From positions 2,428,501-2,492,500 of the forward strand of contig NZ_CP045492.1 in NCBI RefSeq assembly GCF_015500055.1: DNA of 64,000 nucleotides, read 5' to 3'. Under the pieces are notes generated by a model. The model saw nothing but the letters and a program-made list of their open reading frames with translations. It searched no databases and was not told the origin of the DNA. Positions 16,467 to 25,160 of the stretch are shown here, in pieces. The position numbers were made by a program, and so were the translations under genes. This stretch comes from Mesorhizobium sp. NBSH29 (GTDB taxonomy: Bacteria > Pseudomonadota > Alphaproteobacteria > Rhizobiales > Rhizobiaceae). The number at the start of each line of letters is the position of its first letter. The first letter of the stretch is position 1.

Positions 16467-17945
16467 CTAATTTATTGGTCCCATGCATAACGCGTAACCT
16501 TCTGACAGTCTGCGAATCTCCCAAGGTTCTGTGGTGTTTGCGCAGGCCCCATCGGGGAGATCCCTCGTGCGGAGATCGGCCCCGCTCACCATGCGCAGCC
16601 TGGGAACAGCGCTCCAATCTGCCGTGAAGGAAGATGCCGCAAAATCTAGAAAAAAGACACGGTGGAGCTGGGCCACATTGGTTCTGGGTGATGCGAATGC
16701 GATCATGGTCCCAGGTTTGGTCGCCCCCAATTTTTTCAGGTCTTCTACAATGGCGATAGCGACAATCTCATCTTGCTGCGCCTGCCGATATCTCTCCCAC
16801 AAGAGGGTTATTTGATTGCCCAGCGAAAGGACTATAATGCTGAGCGCTACCGCGCCTACAGTGGTGGTCGTCGCGATCATGCGGTGAATAGCTGTGTAGC
16901 CTATTATGGCTAACGCACCTGCGAAAAGAAATGCTGCATGGGCCATACCTCGAGGAGAGGGCCAGTAATTAATAGTGGCAATGTTTAGTGGGTTGGCTGT
17001 TAGGCTAAATGCCGCCACTAAAACAGCGACAGCAGTAAATTTCCTAGCTCTCTGTGCTCCAGTGGTTGCGATGAGAATAGGTAGCACCAATAAGCTGAGC
17101 CCGACGAGAATACGCTCGTGGATCGGGAATATCAAATGATATGGTTGATCTAGATAAAAAAAGGGGTCCCAAAGGGTTTGTTGAAAATACCGGAGTGCGT
17201 TTATCTTGATTACATCCCCTGAAATAGGGCGACCTATATGACCTAGCCAGTCTGGAACCATTATAGCTGCTAGTGTAAACGTAGCACATGCTGCTCCAAT
17301 ACTAACTAACGGTGGCAGAAAGCTCCTAAACTGTCGTTGATTTTTCGGCTCCTTTAGCTGAACCGTGTCAGCGATATATCCCAAGGCAAAAGCGTATAAC
17401 AGCACGCAGACAAACGGCTGATAGCTAAAAAACGTTATGAGACATCCCAAGAAACCACAGGCTACGGACGCTGCTGGCCGGATTGCATATTGCCGGAAAC
17501 TGATCAACGAGATGCTGACACCAATCAAAGAGACAGACAAGTTGGGTAGATTGATTGCGAACTGATGAAGGTCAGCCCAGTATCCATGAAGCCCAACCAA
17601 CAACATGAACAGCGGCGTAATTTTGATTGGAAGCCCAAGAAATTTTACAAAACTAAATGATGAAAACCATATTGAGAAAGCGCATGTTACAATCCAGAAA
17701 CCAGATACCTTTGAAAAATCTAGACCAAAATAGTTTGTAGCGTTCGCTATTATTGAAATCAGGTAGCGGTAATTTGTAGAATGAGAACGCGCCCAGTAAG
17801 ATGGATCTTGGGACCCGTACATGAGATACACATCATCAATATTTATCAAAGTGAGATTTACGGAAAATATTACGACGAAAATGAGAGCGGCCGCTAAGCT
17901 TTCTTTCGTGTGCAACAGGGATCTCCCTTTATCGATTTCGTACAA
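16467..17945 (-). CDS. Membrane glycosyltransferase (GtrC/Glucos_trans_II-like), serotype-conversion type
   Basis: Up to 492 residues with roughly ten hydrophobic segments. The N-terminal acidic loop (LTLINIDDVYLMYGSQDPSYW), the following NYRYLISII, and the C-terminal soluble part fit the large membrane transferases that end gtr modules. These move a sugar from undecaprenyl phosphate to O-antigen in the periplasm. The base composition is visibly more A/T-rich than the neighbours, a sign of separate origin. Start: TTG 17945, or TTG 17915, which has AAAGGGAG upstream; no ATG is in frame. It is divergent from gtrB rather than downstream as usual. Confidence 0.7.
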   Translation of the reverse strand: MYEIDKGRSLLHTKESLAAALIFVVIFSVNLTLINIDDVYLMYGSQDPSYWARSHSTNYRYLISIIANATNYFGLDFSKVSGFWIVTCAFSIWFSSFSFVKFLGLPIKITPLFMLLVGLHGYWADLHQFAINLPNLSVSLIGVSISLISFRQYAIRPAASVACGFLGCLITFFSYQPFVCVLLYAFALGYIADTVQLKEPKNQRQFRSFLPPLVSIGAACATFTLAAIMVPDWLGHIGRPISGDVIKINALRYFQQTLWDPFFYLDQPYHLIFPIHERILVGLSLLVLPILIATTGAQRARKFTAVAVLVAAFSLTANPLNIATINYWPSPRGMAHAAFLFAGALAIIGYTAIHRMIATTTTVGAVALSIIVLSLGNQITLLWERYRQAQQDEIVAIAIVEDLKKLGATKPGTMIAFASPRTNVAQLHRVFFLDFAASSFTADWSAVPRLRMVSGADLRTRDLPDGACANTTEPWEIRRLSEGYALCMGPIN

Positions 17946-18061
17946 TCATGTCTCGGTCGCAGAGATGGCTTGAACGCCGTCAAGCCTCAAGTTGATCCGG
18001 AATTTGAAAGCGTTTGCAGCTGCACCTTGCATTTGTTAATGCCCCTATCAAGAGGAGTTTC

Positions 18062-19069
18062 ATGATTTCCATATCGATTGTAGTGCCAGTTTATGCTGGC
18101 GAGGAATATCTGGAGCGGCTTGCCGTCCGCGTCGAATCAGTGCGGAACAGTTGGTCCGGCGCGCCTTTTCACCTGAGCGAACTAATTTTCGTCGAGGACG
18201 GGGCCAAAGACGGATCGGGTCAAATTGTTGACCGTCTCAGCGTCGAATATGGTTGGATAAAGCCGCTGCACTTGTCGCGCAATTATGGGCAGCACGCTGC
18301 GACTGTGGCCGGCATCGTTCAAACCACAGGCGATTGGGTGGTGGTAATGGACGAAGACCTCCAACACCCTCCTGAAGAAATCGAGACACTCCTGCGTAAG
18401 GCTGTCAAATCGGGAAGTGATGTCGTCTATTCCAATCCGAACGGGGCAGTTCACCAGAAGGTGGGCCGGGACTGGACCTCGCGTACTTTTAAGTCGATCA
18501 TGGCCCGCTTGACGGGCAACACACACATTACTGTCTTCAACAGTTTCCGGCTCATTCGCGGGTCAATTGCTCGGGAAGCGTCGCTAGCCTGCGGTCACAG
18601 TACTTACTTTGATATAGCTCTTTCATGGTTCACGCAGCGTGTGACCAGCGTGTCCATGAACCTCAAGGACGAGCGGTTCATTCGAACCGGGAAAAGCGGG
18701 TATAGCTTCAACTCGCTACTCAGTCATGCGCGCCGCCTGCTGTTTTCCACGCAGGTCAAGGCGCTGCGGATCGGTAGTGTGATAGGCGGTTTGGCGGTGT
18801 TCTTGGCGCTGATCTCTTCGCTAACATTTATAGCAGTAAAGATAGTGCACCCAAGCACGATACCAGTCACCGGCTGGCCCTCTTTGATGATCACAATCAT
18901 GTTTTTTGGGGGGGTAACGATCTTCATGGTAGGGCTTGTTATCGAGTACATCTCGATCTTGGTCATGGAGACGCACGGGAAGCCGCTCTACAACTACGTC
19001 GACCGCAGCAGCGATAAAGCGGTCCTGGCATTTTTCACAGACCGATTAGAGAGCGAAGATGGCCGATAA
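18062..19069 (+). CDS. gtrB: Bactoprenol glycosyltransferase, GtrB-like (GT2 family)
   Basis: 335 residues from ATG 18062 (AAGAGGAG upstream). A GT2 domain opens the protein (ISIVVPVYAGEEYLERL, VEDGAKDGSG, SRNYGQHAATVAGI, VVVMDEDLQHPPEE with the metal-binding DED). Two C-terminal membrane helices follow (about 240-265 and 280-305) with 'GLVIEYISILV', as in GtrB and dolichol-phosphate mannosyltransferase homologues. It would load a sugar onto undecaprenyl phosphate on the cytoplasmic face. The gene overlaps the methyltransferase downstream by 11 bases. Confidence 0.9.
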   Translation: MISISIVVPVYAGEEYLERLAVRVESVRNSWSGAPFHLSELIFVEDGAKDGSGQIVDRLSVEYGWIKPLHLSRNYGQHAATVAGIVQTTGDWVVVMDEDLQHPPEEIETLLRKAVKSGSDVVYSNPNGAVHQKVGRDWTSRTFKSIMARLTGNTHITVFNSFRLIRGSIAREASLACGHSTYFDIALSWFTQRVTSVSMNLKDERFIRTGKSGYSFNSLLSHARRLLFSTQVKALRIGSVIGGLAVFLALISSLTFIAVKIVHPSTIPVTGWPSLMITIMFFGGVTIFMVGLVIEYISILVMETHGKPLYNYVDRSSDKAVLAFFTDRLESEDGR

Positions 19070-19763
19070 ACGCGCAGGTCAGGAGTTCGATGCCTATCGC
19101 GCTTCCTATTCGGACGCCGTTGACAAGGCCATTTCTGTGCCTGGTCTTGATGTGGATTTCTTTACCCGAGCAAAAGCGTCGCGCTTGTTGGATTGGCTGA
19201 GCGCCAATGTTGGTCCTGCAGAAGAGCTTTCCGTGCTTGATGTCGGTTGCGGGGTCGGAAATTATCATCCTCTTGTCAGCGGACGGCTGGCACAGTTAAC
19301 CGGCGTGGATCCATCCGTCGAGTGTTTGGATGAGGCTAAGGCGAGGAACTCGTTGGTAGCCTACAAGGCTTCGGATGGTCTGACGCTTCCGTTCGAGGAC
19401 AATGTGTTTGACGCGGCGTTCGCGATTTGCGTGATGCACCATGTACCACCGGAACAATGGGCGCTGTTTGTAGCTGAAATGGCTCGTGTCGTGCGCAAAG
19501 GCGGGGCTGTTCTGGTGTTTGAACACAATCCCCTCAACCCTTTAACCCAGCGCATCGTCTCAAGGTGCCCCTTTGATGAGGACGCAACTCTCCTGCGCAA
19601 AAAGCGGGTCACCGCTTATTTCGATGAGGCGGGCTTGAGCGATATAAGTGGCCATTACATTCTGACTGTGCCCTCTGTTGAGGGCCCCCTCCGGTGGATA
19701 GATGATCGGCTTAGTTCTCTGCCCACCGGTGCTCAATATTTTGTGAGTGGTATCAAAGCTTGA
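19059..19763 (+). CDS. SAM-dependent methyltransferase in the gtr cassette
   Basis: 234 residues. It has motif I of class I methyltransferases (VLDVGCGVGNYHPLV), the acidic motif II (GVDPSVECLDEAKAR), LPFEDNVFDAAFAICVMHH (motif IV) and ARVVRKGGAVLVFEHNP (motif V/VI). Its placement between gtrB and gtrA, overlapped with both, suggests it methylates the sugar or the modified glycan. The exact substrate is unknown. gtr cassettes usually lack such a gene. Confidence 0.85.
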   Translation: MADKRAGQEFDAYRASYSDAVDKAISVPGLDVDFFTRAKASRLLDWLSANVGPAEELSVLDVGCGVGNYHPLVSGRLAQLTGVDPSVECLDEAKARNSLVAYKASDGLTLPFEDNVFDAAFAICVMHHVPPEQWALFVAEMARVVRKGGAVLVFEHNPLNPLTQRIVSRCPFDEDATLLRKKRVTAYFDEAGLSDISGHYILTVPSVEGPLRWIDDRLSSLPTGAQYFVSGIKA

Positions 19764-20143
19764 CGCGACCACTTATCGGATTGCTCTCCAGATTCGGCTT
19801 GGTCGGTATTGGCTCCACGATTACATACCTTACTGTCGCAAACCTGCTCCTGTACTCCGGGTTTCTCGCCCCGGCTAAGGCTTCTGTTGCCGCCTATCTG
19901 GCGGGCATGGTGGTCTCATTTATTGGACAAAGCTGGTTCACGTTTCGAGTGGCCCAAGTGCGGCTTAATCATTTTGTGAGGTTCGGAATTTTGTCAGTTC
20001 TGGGATTGGCATTCAGCTATGGTAGCGTCGTTTTAGCGCTGAAGGTGGGCGCTCCTCCGTTCGCCGCGACCATCGCGACTGCAATTTTTGTTCCTTTGCT
20101 TAGCTTCGTGATCATGAGGTATTGGGTCTTCCTCAACGACTGA
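19760..20143 (+). CDS. gtrA: GtrA-family flippase
   Basis: 127 residues with four hydrophobic segments. The pattern FGLVGIGSTITYLTVANLLL, SVAAYLAGMVVSFIGQSWFTF and the end FVIMRYWVF is characteristic of GtrA. GtrA proteins flip undecaprenyl-phosphate-linked sugar across the inner membrane. The TTG start overlaps the methyltransferase stop by four bases, so the three genes form one operon (gtrB - methyltransferase - gtrA). Confidence 0.9.
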   Translation: MTRPLIGLLSRFGLVGIGSTITYLTVANLLLYSGFLAPAKASVAAYLAGMVVSFIGQSWFTFRVAQVRLNHFVRFGILSVLGLAFSYGSVVLALKVGAPPFAATIATAIFVPLLSFVIMRYWVFLND

Positions 20144-20261
20144 CGGGTACATTTTCGATCTGCCTCGAATGGCTCCAAACTCTCTGCGCGCCCGGCTGTG
20201 AAAGCCTTTTTTGGCAACCTGCCGAGCTGGCGCTTAACCATTCCCATCAAAGGACATCGTC

Positions 20262-20942
20262 ATGAACCGCGCGAAGCTTTTCGCGGGGCTGCGTTCGCGC
20301 GGTTCCGGAGTATTTGGCACGTCCCTGTCTCAGGGGCAGGTGAACGGGATCGAGATGATTCTTGACGAGGCGATCCGCCGGCGAACACCGCTGCGGTGGT
20401 TGGCCTACATTCTAGCCACCGCCTACCACGAGACAGCCCATACCATGCAGCCGATCCGTGAGCGCGGCGGCGGAAAGTACCTGCGGTCCAAGCGCTATTA
20501 CCCATGGGTTGGCGAGGGGCTTGTGCAGGTCACATGGGAAGTGAATCACCGGAAATTCGGTGCCACCAAGCCGGGCCAGATGTTGACCTGGCCGATTGCC
20601 CTTCGCGCCATCTTCGACGGGATGGAAAAGGGCATGTTCACCACCAAGAAGCTGTCGGATTATATCGTCGGCATTAAGGTCGATTATGTCGGCGCCCGAC
20701 GCATCGTGAACGGGATGGATAGGGCGGATGACATCGCCGGCTATGCCAAGGCATTTGCGACGGCATTGACCGCTGCCGGCTATGGCCTCGCATCGTTCCA
20801 GCCAGCCACGCCAGCGCCCGCAAAGCCGGTCCCGGCTGGTGTGGTCCCAATACCCGCGCCAACCGCTCCAGCGTCAGCATCTGTGGCAGGGCGGGGCTTC
20901 ATTCAGATCATCATCGATTTCATCCTTGGAAGGAAAAGGTAA
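20262..20942 (+). CDS. Phage endolysin, GH19 chitinase/lysozyme-like
   Basis: 226 residues, ATG preceded by AAAGGACA. The N-terminal domain has the GH19-like catalytic segment LAYILATAYHETAHTM, in which the glutamate is the predicted general acid, followed by RYYPWVGEGLVQVTW. It would cut peptidoglycan at lysis. Residues 180-205 are a Pro/Ala linker, and the C-terminus is a short hydrophobic helix (GFIQIIIDFILGRKR). That tail may associate with the membrane. No N-terminal signal is seen, so release would need a holin. Confidence 0.85.
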   Translation: MNRAKLFAGLRSRGSGVFGTSLSQGQVNGIEMILDEAIRRRTPLRWLAYILATAYHETAHTMQPIRERGGGKYLRSKRYYPWVGEGLVQVTWEVNHRKFGATKPGQMLTWPIALRAIFDGMEKGMFTTKKLSDYIVGIKVDYVGARRIVNGMDRADDIAGYAKAFATALTAAGYGLASFQPATPAPAKPVPAGVVPIPAPTAPASASVAGRGFIQIIIDFILGRKR

Positions 20943-21154
20943 TGTGGAAGCGTATCAAAGATTTCTTCTCTCACTCGGAAACGATTTTCTGGGCGCGGCT
21001 TCAAACCGCAATCGGCGTGGTCGCAACCATCGTCACCTATGTGGAACCATCAGTGCTGGCCCCGCTTATGCCGGCTGAGTGGTCTCCGCTTCTAGTGGTG
21101 GCCAATGGCGTTTTGACCGAATGGCTGCGTCGTCGCCGGGATGAAAAGCTTTGA
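20942..21154 (+). CDS. Small membrane protein of the lysis cassette (holin candidate)
   Basis: 70 residues starting within the endolysin stop (TAATG overlap). One hydrophobic region (WARLQTAIGVVATIVTYVE, then LAPLMPAEWSPLLVVANGVL) and a positively charged C-terminus (LTEWLRRRRDEKL) fit a small holin-like protein. Small proteins with this 'WARLQ...EWLRRRRD' look are common in lysis cassettes of rhizobial phages. Holin function is inferred from position. Confidence 0.65.
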   Translation: MWKRIKDFFSHSETIFWARLQTAIGVVATIVTYVEPSVLAPLMPAEWSPLLVVANGVLTEWLRRRRDEKL

Positions 21155-21387
21155 CCTCGCTTCTGGTCACAGCCGGCGCGCTCATCGTTGCGGTGCTGGT
21201 AGCGTTCTTCAAGGGCAGTCTGTTCGGTGCGCAGAAAGAGCGGGCCAAGCAGGCCACCAAGGACAGCGCTGCAGTACGCGACCGCCTCGAGATGGACCGG
21301 GAAGCCACGGCAGCGGAACAAAAGGCCACCGGTAGAACGGATGACGAAGCAATTGCGGAGGCGATAAAATGGTCAAGGAAGCGCTGA
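21151..21387 (+). CDS. Spanin inner-membrane subunit candidate (Rz-like)
   Basis: 78 residues with a TTG start at 21151 overlapping the preceding stop. One N-terminal membrane segment (LLVTAGALIVAVLVAFF) is followed by a charged helical stretch (AQKERAKQATKDSAAVRDRL), the layout of an inner-membrane spanin. Overlap with a lipoprotein gene downstream supports the assignment. Sequence identity to known Rz was not judged. Confidence 0.65.
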   Translation: MTSLLVTAGALIVAVLVAFFKGSLFGAQKERAKQATKDSAAVRDRLEMDREATAAEQKATGRTDDEAIAEAIKWSRKR

Positions 21388-21569
21388 TACTCGCCCTGCT
21401 GCTGGCAGGATGCGCCACGGCACTGGCTCCTGTCGATAATCCACGTGCCGTCTGGTGCGATCATAATCAGCCGCGACGCGATGCGGTTGCTGAAACGCCG
21501 CGGTGGGTGCTGGACGAAATTAACGCTCAAAACGCCAAGGGCGTAGAATGGTGCGGGTGGAAGCCATGA
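21369..21569 (+). CDS. Spanin outer-membrane lipoprotein candidate (Rz1-like)
   Basis: 66 residues. The N-terminus MVKEALILALLLAGCATAL is a lipoprotein signal with lipobox LLAG-C; the mature part is about 50 residues. The gene overlaps the inner-membrane spanin candidate by 19 bases, as in Rz/Rz1. The protein has two further Cys (CDH, WCGW) that may form a disulfide. Together the pair would fuse the membranes in the last step of lysis. Confidence 0.7.
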   Translation: MVKEALILALLLAGCATALAPVDNPRAVWCDHNQPRRDAVAETPRWVLDEINAQNAKGVEWCGWKP

Positions 21570-21877
21570 CCGACAAGCACTTCGGAATGGACATAGAAAT
21601 GAAGATGAGCCTCGGCAATCTCATCACCATTGGGCTTCTGGTGGTGACCATCGTTACGGGCTGGGCCACCTTCCGCTCCGATCTGGCGAACGCAAAGCTG
21701 GAAATCGCCAGAAACATCGTCCGCATCGAGCGCCTTGAAACGCAGGGCGGCGAAATGAAAGACCGTCTCACCAGAATGGAGGTCATTATGCAGAACATCG
21801 CAGTCCAGGTAGACAGGCTTGTTCGGCTTGCTGAGAGTAGGGGCGATCCCTCACCCCAACGTCTCAGCCCACCGTAG
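21566..21877 (+). CDS. Small membrane protein with coiled coil, end of the lysis cassette
   Basis: 103 residues from ATG 21566, which overlaps the previous stop; an alternative ATG at 21548 adds six residues. It has a membrane segment (LGNLITIGLLVVTIVTGWATF) followed by a coiled-coil (AKLEIARNIVRIERLETQGGEMKDRL). Proteins of this type at the end of lysis cassettes are usually regarded as holin-like or lysis accessory. It may be a second holin; that is inference. Confidence 0.65.
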   Translation: MTDKHFGMDIEMKMSLGNLITIGLLVVTIVTGWATFRSDLANAKLEIARNIVRIERLETQGGEMKDRLTRMEVIMQNIAVQVDRLVRLAESRGDPSPQRLSPP

Positions 21878-22271
21878 AGATCGACTCAAAGATTGGCAAA
21901 ACAAGCATTACCAAAATGCCGATGATCGCGTTTCGTTTGCTGGTCGGTGGTCCGCCATACTCAGGCGATTTATCATTTCCAACCATGCAAACCCTTTCAT
22001 TTCCGTGTTGCGCAGGATGCCATATATCATGTCGATGGAAATCCAGCCGATCACTTGTCCGCCATTTTTTGGACAGCATCGCGAAGCTGATCGCGACTAA
22101 CCATGCAGTTGTCATACCGTGATAGTATGCGATCCTCGACCTAGCACGCCGATCTAGTGCCCAAGCCGAAATGCTCGGCATGTTTTCGGCAAGCGCCTGG
22201 GCTGACGATCTCGCCGCCAACACGTTTTCCGCACCAGATATCGGATTGAAACGAGGGGCATCAACAGCGAT
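21878..22271 (-). other. Region between lysis cassette and cargo glycosyltransferase; possible tiny overlapping genes
   Basis: About 390 bases with no confident gene. On the minus strand a 17-codon ORF (22051-22104, MVSRDQLRDAVQKMADK) ends in GTGA, the GTG of which opens a 48-codon ORF (21908-22054, starting VIGWISIDMIYGILRN...). A longer minus-strand frame (stop 21864) ends in a hydrophobic segment. The peptides look protein-like, but no ribosome site is clear. They could be tiny genes or the remains of one small frameshifted gene. Confidence 0.35.
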
Positions 22272-25160
22272 TTACGAAGACCTCTGTTTAAAGAAAGTTG
22301 CCGCATTGAAAACGGTCGCTACCGCTGTCTTAACAATTTTAAAGAGCGCCGGATTTCGCCTTAGAATGGCGGCCGCCCGGTCCGCCATTTTGACGACCTT
22401 CCTATTGCGCAACTTGGCAATCTCCTGCTCCAGTTGGAGAACGTGCAGTGTTGCGTTCCCATTCCGGGCAAGCCGCTGGAGTTGGAGAGCTTCGAACCGG
22501 GAAAGGCCCCCGGTTGTCTGATAAAGACGCATCTGCCCCGGCCATTCTGAGTAGGTTCTAGTCATCGAGTTTTTGCGAACGCGGTACAAACAAGTGACTG
22601 AGGGGATAACGACTATTTTTCCCCCGCGCGCAATCAGGTTCAGGTAGAATGCCCAGTCCTCGTATTTCGCTTTGCTTTCATACCCCCAACCTCCCATGGC
22701 ACGAACTGTAGCAACCCTGTAGCCTGCGTTGGCGTGTCCGAGTTCATTGCGGGTCTGCGAGAACACGTAGCCGTCACCGTGGGGTCGATAGATGTGGCGT
22801 CCGCGAGGCCTATAGAGGTTGAATTCGCTCCCATCCTCAAATCCCTGGAGATAGGGGACAGCTGCCCCGGCGTCTGGATTGCGGGCAAACGCGAGCGCTA
22901 TGCTCTTGACCCAATCGTTAAGGGGCACGTCGTCGGAATCTGCATTCAGAATGATATCGGTATTGCAATGGGAAACTGCCGTGTTGCGGGCCGCAGCCAG
23001 CCCTTGGTTTGCCTGATGATCGATGATCCGGAATGGCAAGGCAAGATGCAGATCTGCAAGACGCTTAAGAGTTGCAGCACTCTCTTCATCCGATGCATCA
23101 TTGATGATCAGCACTTCGTCTGGGGAAAGCGCTTGGTGGTTTAGAGCGTGGAACAGATCGGCTATTTCACTGGGCTTCGTGTTATAGAAGGGGATCATCA
23201 CCGTGCAGCTTGGCATGGTTAGTTTGAGTTGATCCGTCACGCCCCGGTAGGAAATCTTGGCGCTAGACCTGTTGTTTATGATGATGCACTGGATGAGAGA
23301 TGAGCATAGGGTTTGCTTAAAGCTTGGCTGCCAACCTATGACTTCAAGGATTTTGGCCTGAAGTGCCTTGGGGGTTAGTTCAAATGTGCAGGAATTCCAT
23401 TTTGGATCGTCGAACATTTCCGGGATGCCCCCAGCCCGGCCGGCAATCAGGATCCCGCCGGTAGCGACGACATCGTATACTGCGAGAGGAAAGTTATCCC
23501 CACGATAGGGCTCCACAAAGATACTATCGGCCGCATTGTCGCGGATAAAGGACACCAGCTTTTCGTGGTCGAAATTTGTATGGACATCAAGGTGAAAGTG
23601 ATTGCGGATCGCGCTGCCTACGACGGATTCTTCGAATGCGCCCCGGCCGATCAACACCACCTCTTCGATGCCAGTCGCCTTTGCCTGTCGGCAGAACTTA
23701 TCGTCGAAGGCATCGCAGAACAGGTCAAATCCCTTCATCGCATTGAATTTGCCGATGAAAACAAGTCTCTTAGCACCACTATAGTCCACCTTCGCGTGAT
23801 TGATGGAATCGTAGCGGTAGGGAACGATGCGCGATTGCTTCTCGCTAACCGCGATACCGGATGTCTCATAGAGCGCTTTTAAAAACGCGGAAGGAAAGAT
23901 CACGCCGTCGGCAAGTTCGACTGAAATCTTTTCTCGCACCGAATGCATATCAACGCCCGGTCCCCCCCAACCTTCGCATGCGTTCTCAAGGTAGTGCTGA
24001 TTGCCGTGGCAATGTGCGACCAGTGTAAGTGATGATGGCAGCAACCCGGAAGTTTTTGCCTGGGCGATTCGAAATCCAATGCCGAGATAATCCTGATAGT
24101 GGATTTCGCGCAGGTGAGGGCAGTAAAACAGCAGCTGAAAGATGGCTGAAAGAAGCACTTCCGGTGTGTCCAACTCGTCAATAAGCGACATATCTTCGAG
24201 CAACCATGGTGTGGTGATATTCCGCGGTCGTACCGCGCCGGCGACAGGAAACGATGTCATCACGGCTGAGCCCGGGTGGCTTTTTTGCCAATTGGCAACG
24301 AAGGTACCGATGCCGCCACTCACAACCAGACCTGGGTATTCAGTGGTAAGCATAACCGTTGTCGGGCCCTCTTCGCCCGATAGGCCGAGCCGGGCTAGAA
24401 CCGTCGAATATACCTTCGGCGCGAACGAGCACTCGACGAGGATCGTTGTCTTTCGGTTGTCGAAGGGATTGGCGCGAATTTTACCGGCGCGATTGAGGAA
24501 AAAACCAGCAGCCGCCATCGTCTCCGAGAGTTCTTTCAGCGTCCACTCGCGAATATGGGTGGGATTAGCTGGTACAGTATCTTTGGAGCCATAGCGCAGG
24601 TCGGATCGATCCGGGGTGGATATAAACGCCCGGTTCAACGGTGAAGTCTCCAACAACATGCGGATGAGCATGAGCGCAGGTCTTGGGTCAGGCAGGTGCT
24701 CTATAACGTCCGCACACAAGATGACAGTTGGAGCATCTGACTGCAGCGCGGCGGCAGTCATGAGCACTTCTTCCCAAGAAGAAAGATCGCATTCAATATG
24801 CTGTGCAGCGGGAAAGTTCTCCCGCGCTGCCCTTAGCGACGCAGCGAAGTCAATTGCTATAACCGTCGTCGCTTCGGATCCCGAAAAAAGGTCACGAAGT
24901 TTCAGTGCGCTGCCGCATCCAACATCTATAACCCTGACACAACCAGCTTTTTGTAAATATTCTTTGGCCTCATGATAGGTGTCGGGTTGCCATACAACCT
25001 CAATCGGCTCACCGTCGTCAAAAATCTCATTGTAGAGCTTGGCCCCATGTTCCACGCCAAAATTTCGCTGCACTGTGCAGGCGTATTGCTTGTTGAGGTC
25101 AAACTTTTGGAGACTGACCTCTTCGACAGTTGCCCGCTTGGGCATTTTAAACTTTAGCAT
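22272..25160 (-). CDS. Trimodular methyltransferase - GT4 - GT2 glycan enzyme
   Basis: About 962 residues. Start 25160 is chosen for GAAGGTG upstream; a shorter start is at 25145. Residues 60-260 are a class I methyltransferase (VRVIDVGCGSALKL, VILCADVIEHLPDPRP). Residues about 270-620 are a GT-B/GT4 glycosyltransferase (TTEYPGLVVSGGIGTF, RLVFIGKFNAMKGFDLF, FVEPYRGDNFPLAVYDVV). Residues about 650-900 are a GT2 domain (VMIPFYNTKPSEIADLF, NADSDDVPLNDW). The C-terminus is helical. It would add and methylate sugars on a surface polysaccharide; the substrate is unknown. It overlaps the epimerase gene upstream by 14 bases. Confidence 0.85.
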   Translation of the reverse strand: MLKFKMPKRATVEEVSLQKFDLNKQYACTVQRNFGVEHGAKLYNEIFDDGEPIEVVWQPDTYHEAKEYLQKAGCVRVIDVGCGSALKLRDLFSGSEATTVIAIDFAASLRAARENFPAAQHIECDLSSWEEVLMTAAALQSDAPTVILCADVIEHLPDPRPALMLIRMLLETSPLNRAFISTPDRSDLRYGSKDTVPANPTHIREWTLKELSETMAAAGFFLNRAGKIRANPFDNRKTTILVECSFAPKVYSTVLARLGLSGEEGPTTVMLTTEYPGLVVSGGIGTFVANWQKSHPGSAVMTSFPVAGAVRPRNITTPWLLEDMSLIDELDTPEVLLSAIFQLLFYCPHLREIHYQDYLGIGFRIAQAKTSGLLPSSLTLVAHCHGNQHYLENACEGWGGPGVDMHSVREKISVELADGVIFPSAFLKALYETSGIAVSEKQSRIVPYRYDSINHAKVDYSGAKRLVFIGKFNAMKGFDLFCDAFDDKFCRQAKATGIEEVVLIGRGAFEESVVGSAIRNHFHLDVHTNFDHEKLVSFIRDNAADSIFVEPYRGDNFPLAVYDVVATGGILIAGRAGGIPEMFDDPKWNSCTFELTPKALQAKILEVIGWQPSFKQTLCSSLIQCIIINNRSSAKISYRGVTDQLKLTMPSCTVMIPFYNTKPSEIADLFHALNHQALSPDEVLIINDASDEESAATLKRLADLHLALPFRIIDHQANQGLAAARNTAVSHCNTDIILNADSDDVPLNDWVKSIALAFARNPDAGAAVPYLQGFEDGSEFNLYRPRGRHIYRPHGDGYVFSQTRNELGHANAGYRVATVRAMGGWGYESKAKYEDWAFYLNLIARGGKIVVIPSVTCLYRVRKNSMTRTYSEWPGQMRLYQTTGGLSRFEALQLQRLARNGNATLHVLQLEQEIAKLRNRKVVKMADRAAAILRRNPALFKIVKTAVATVFNAATFFKQRSS

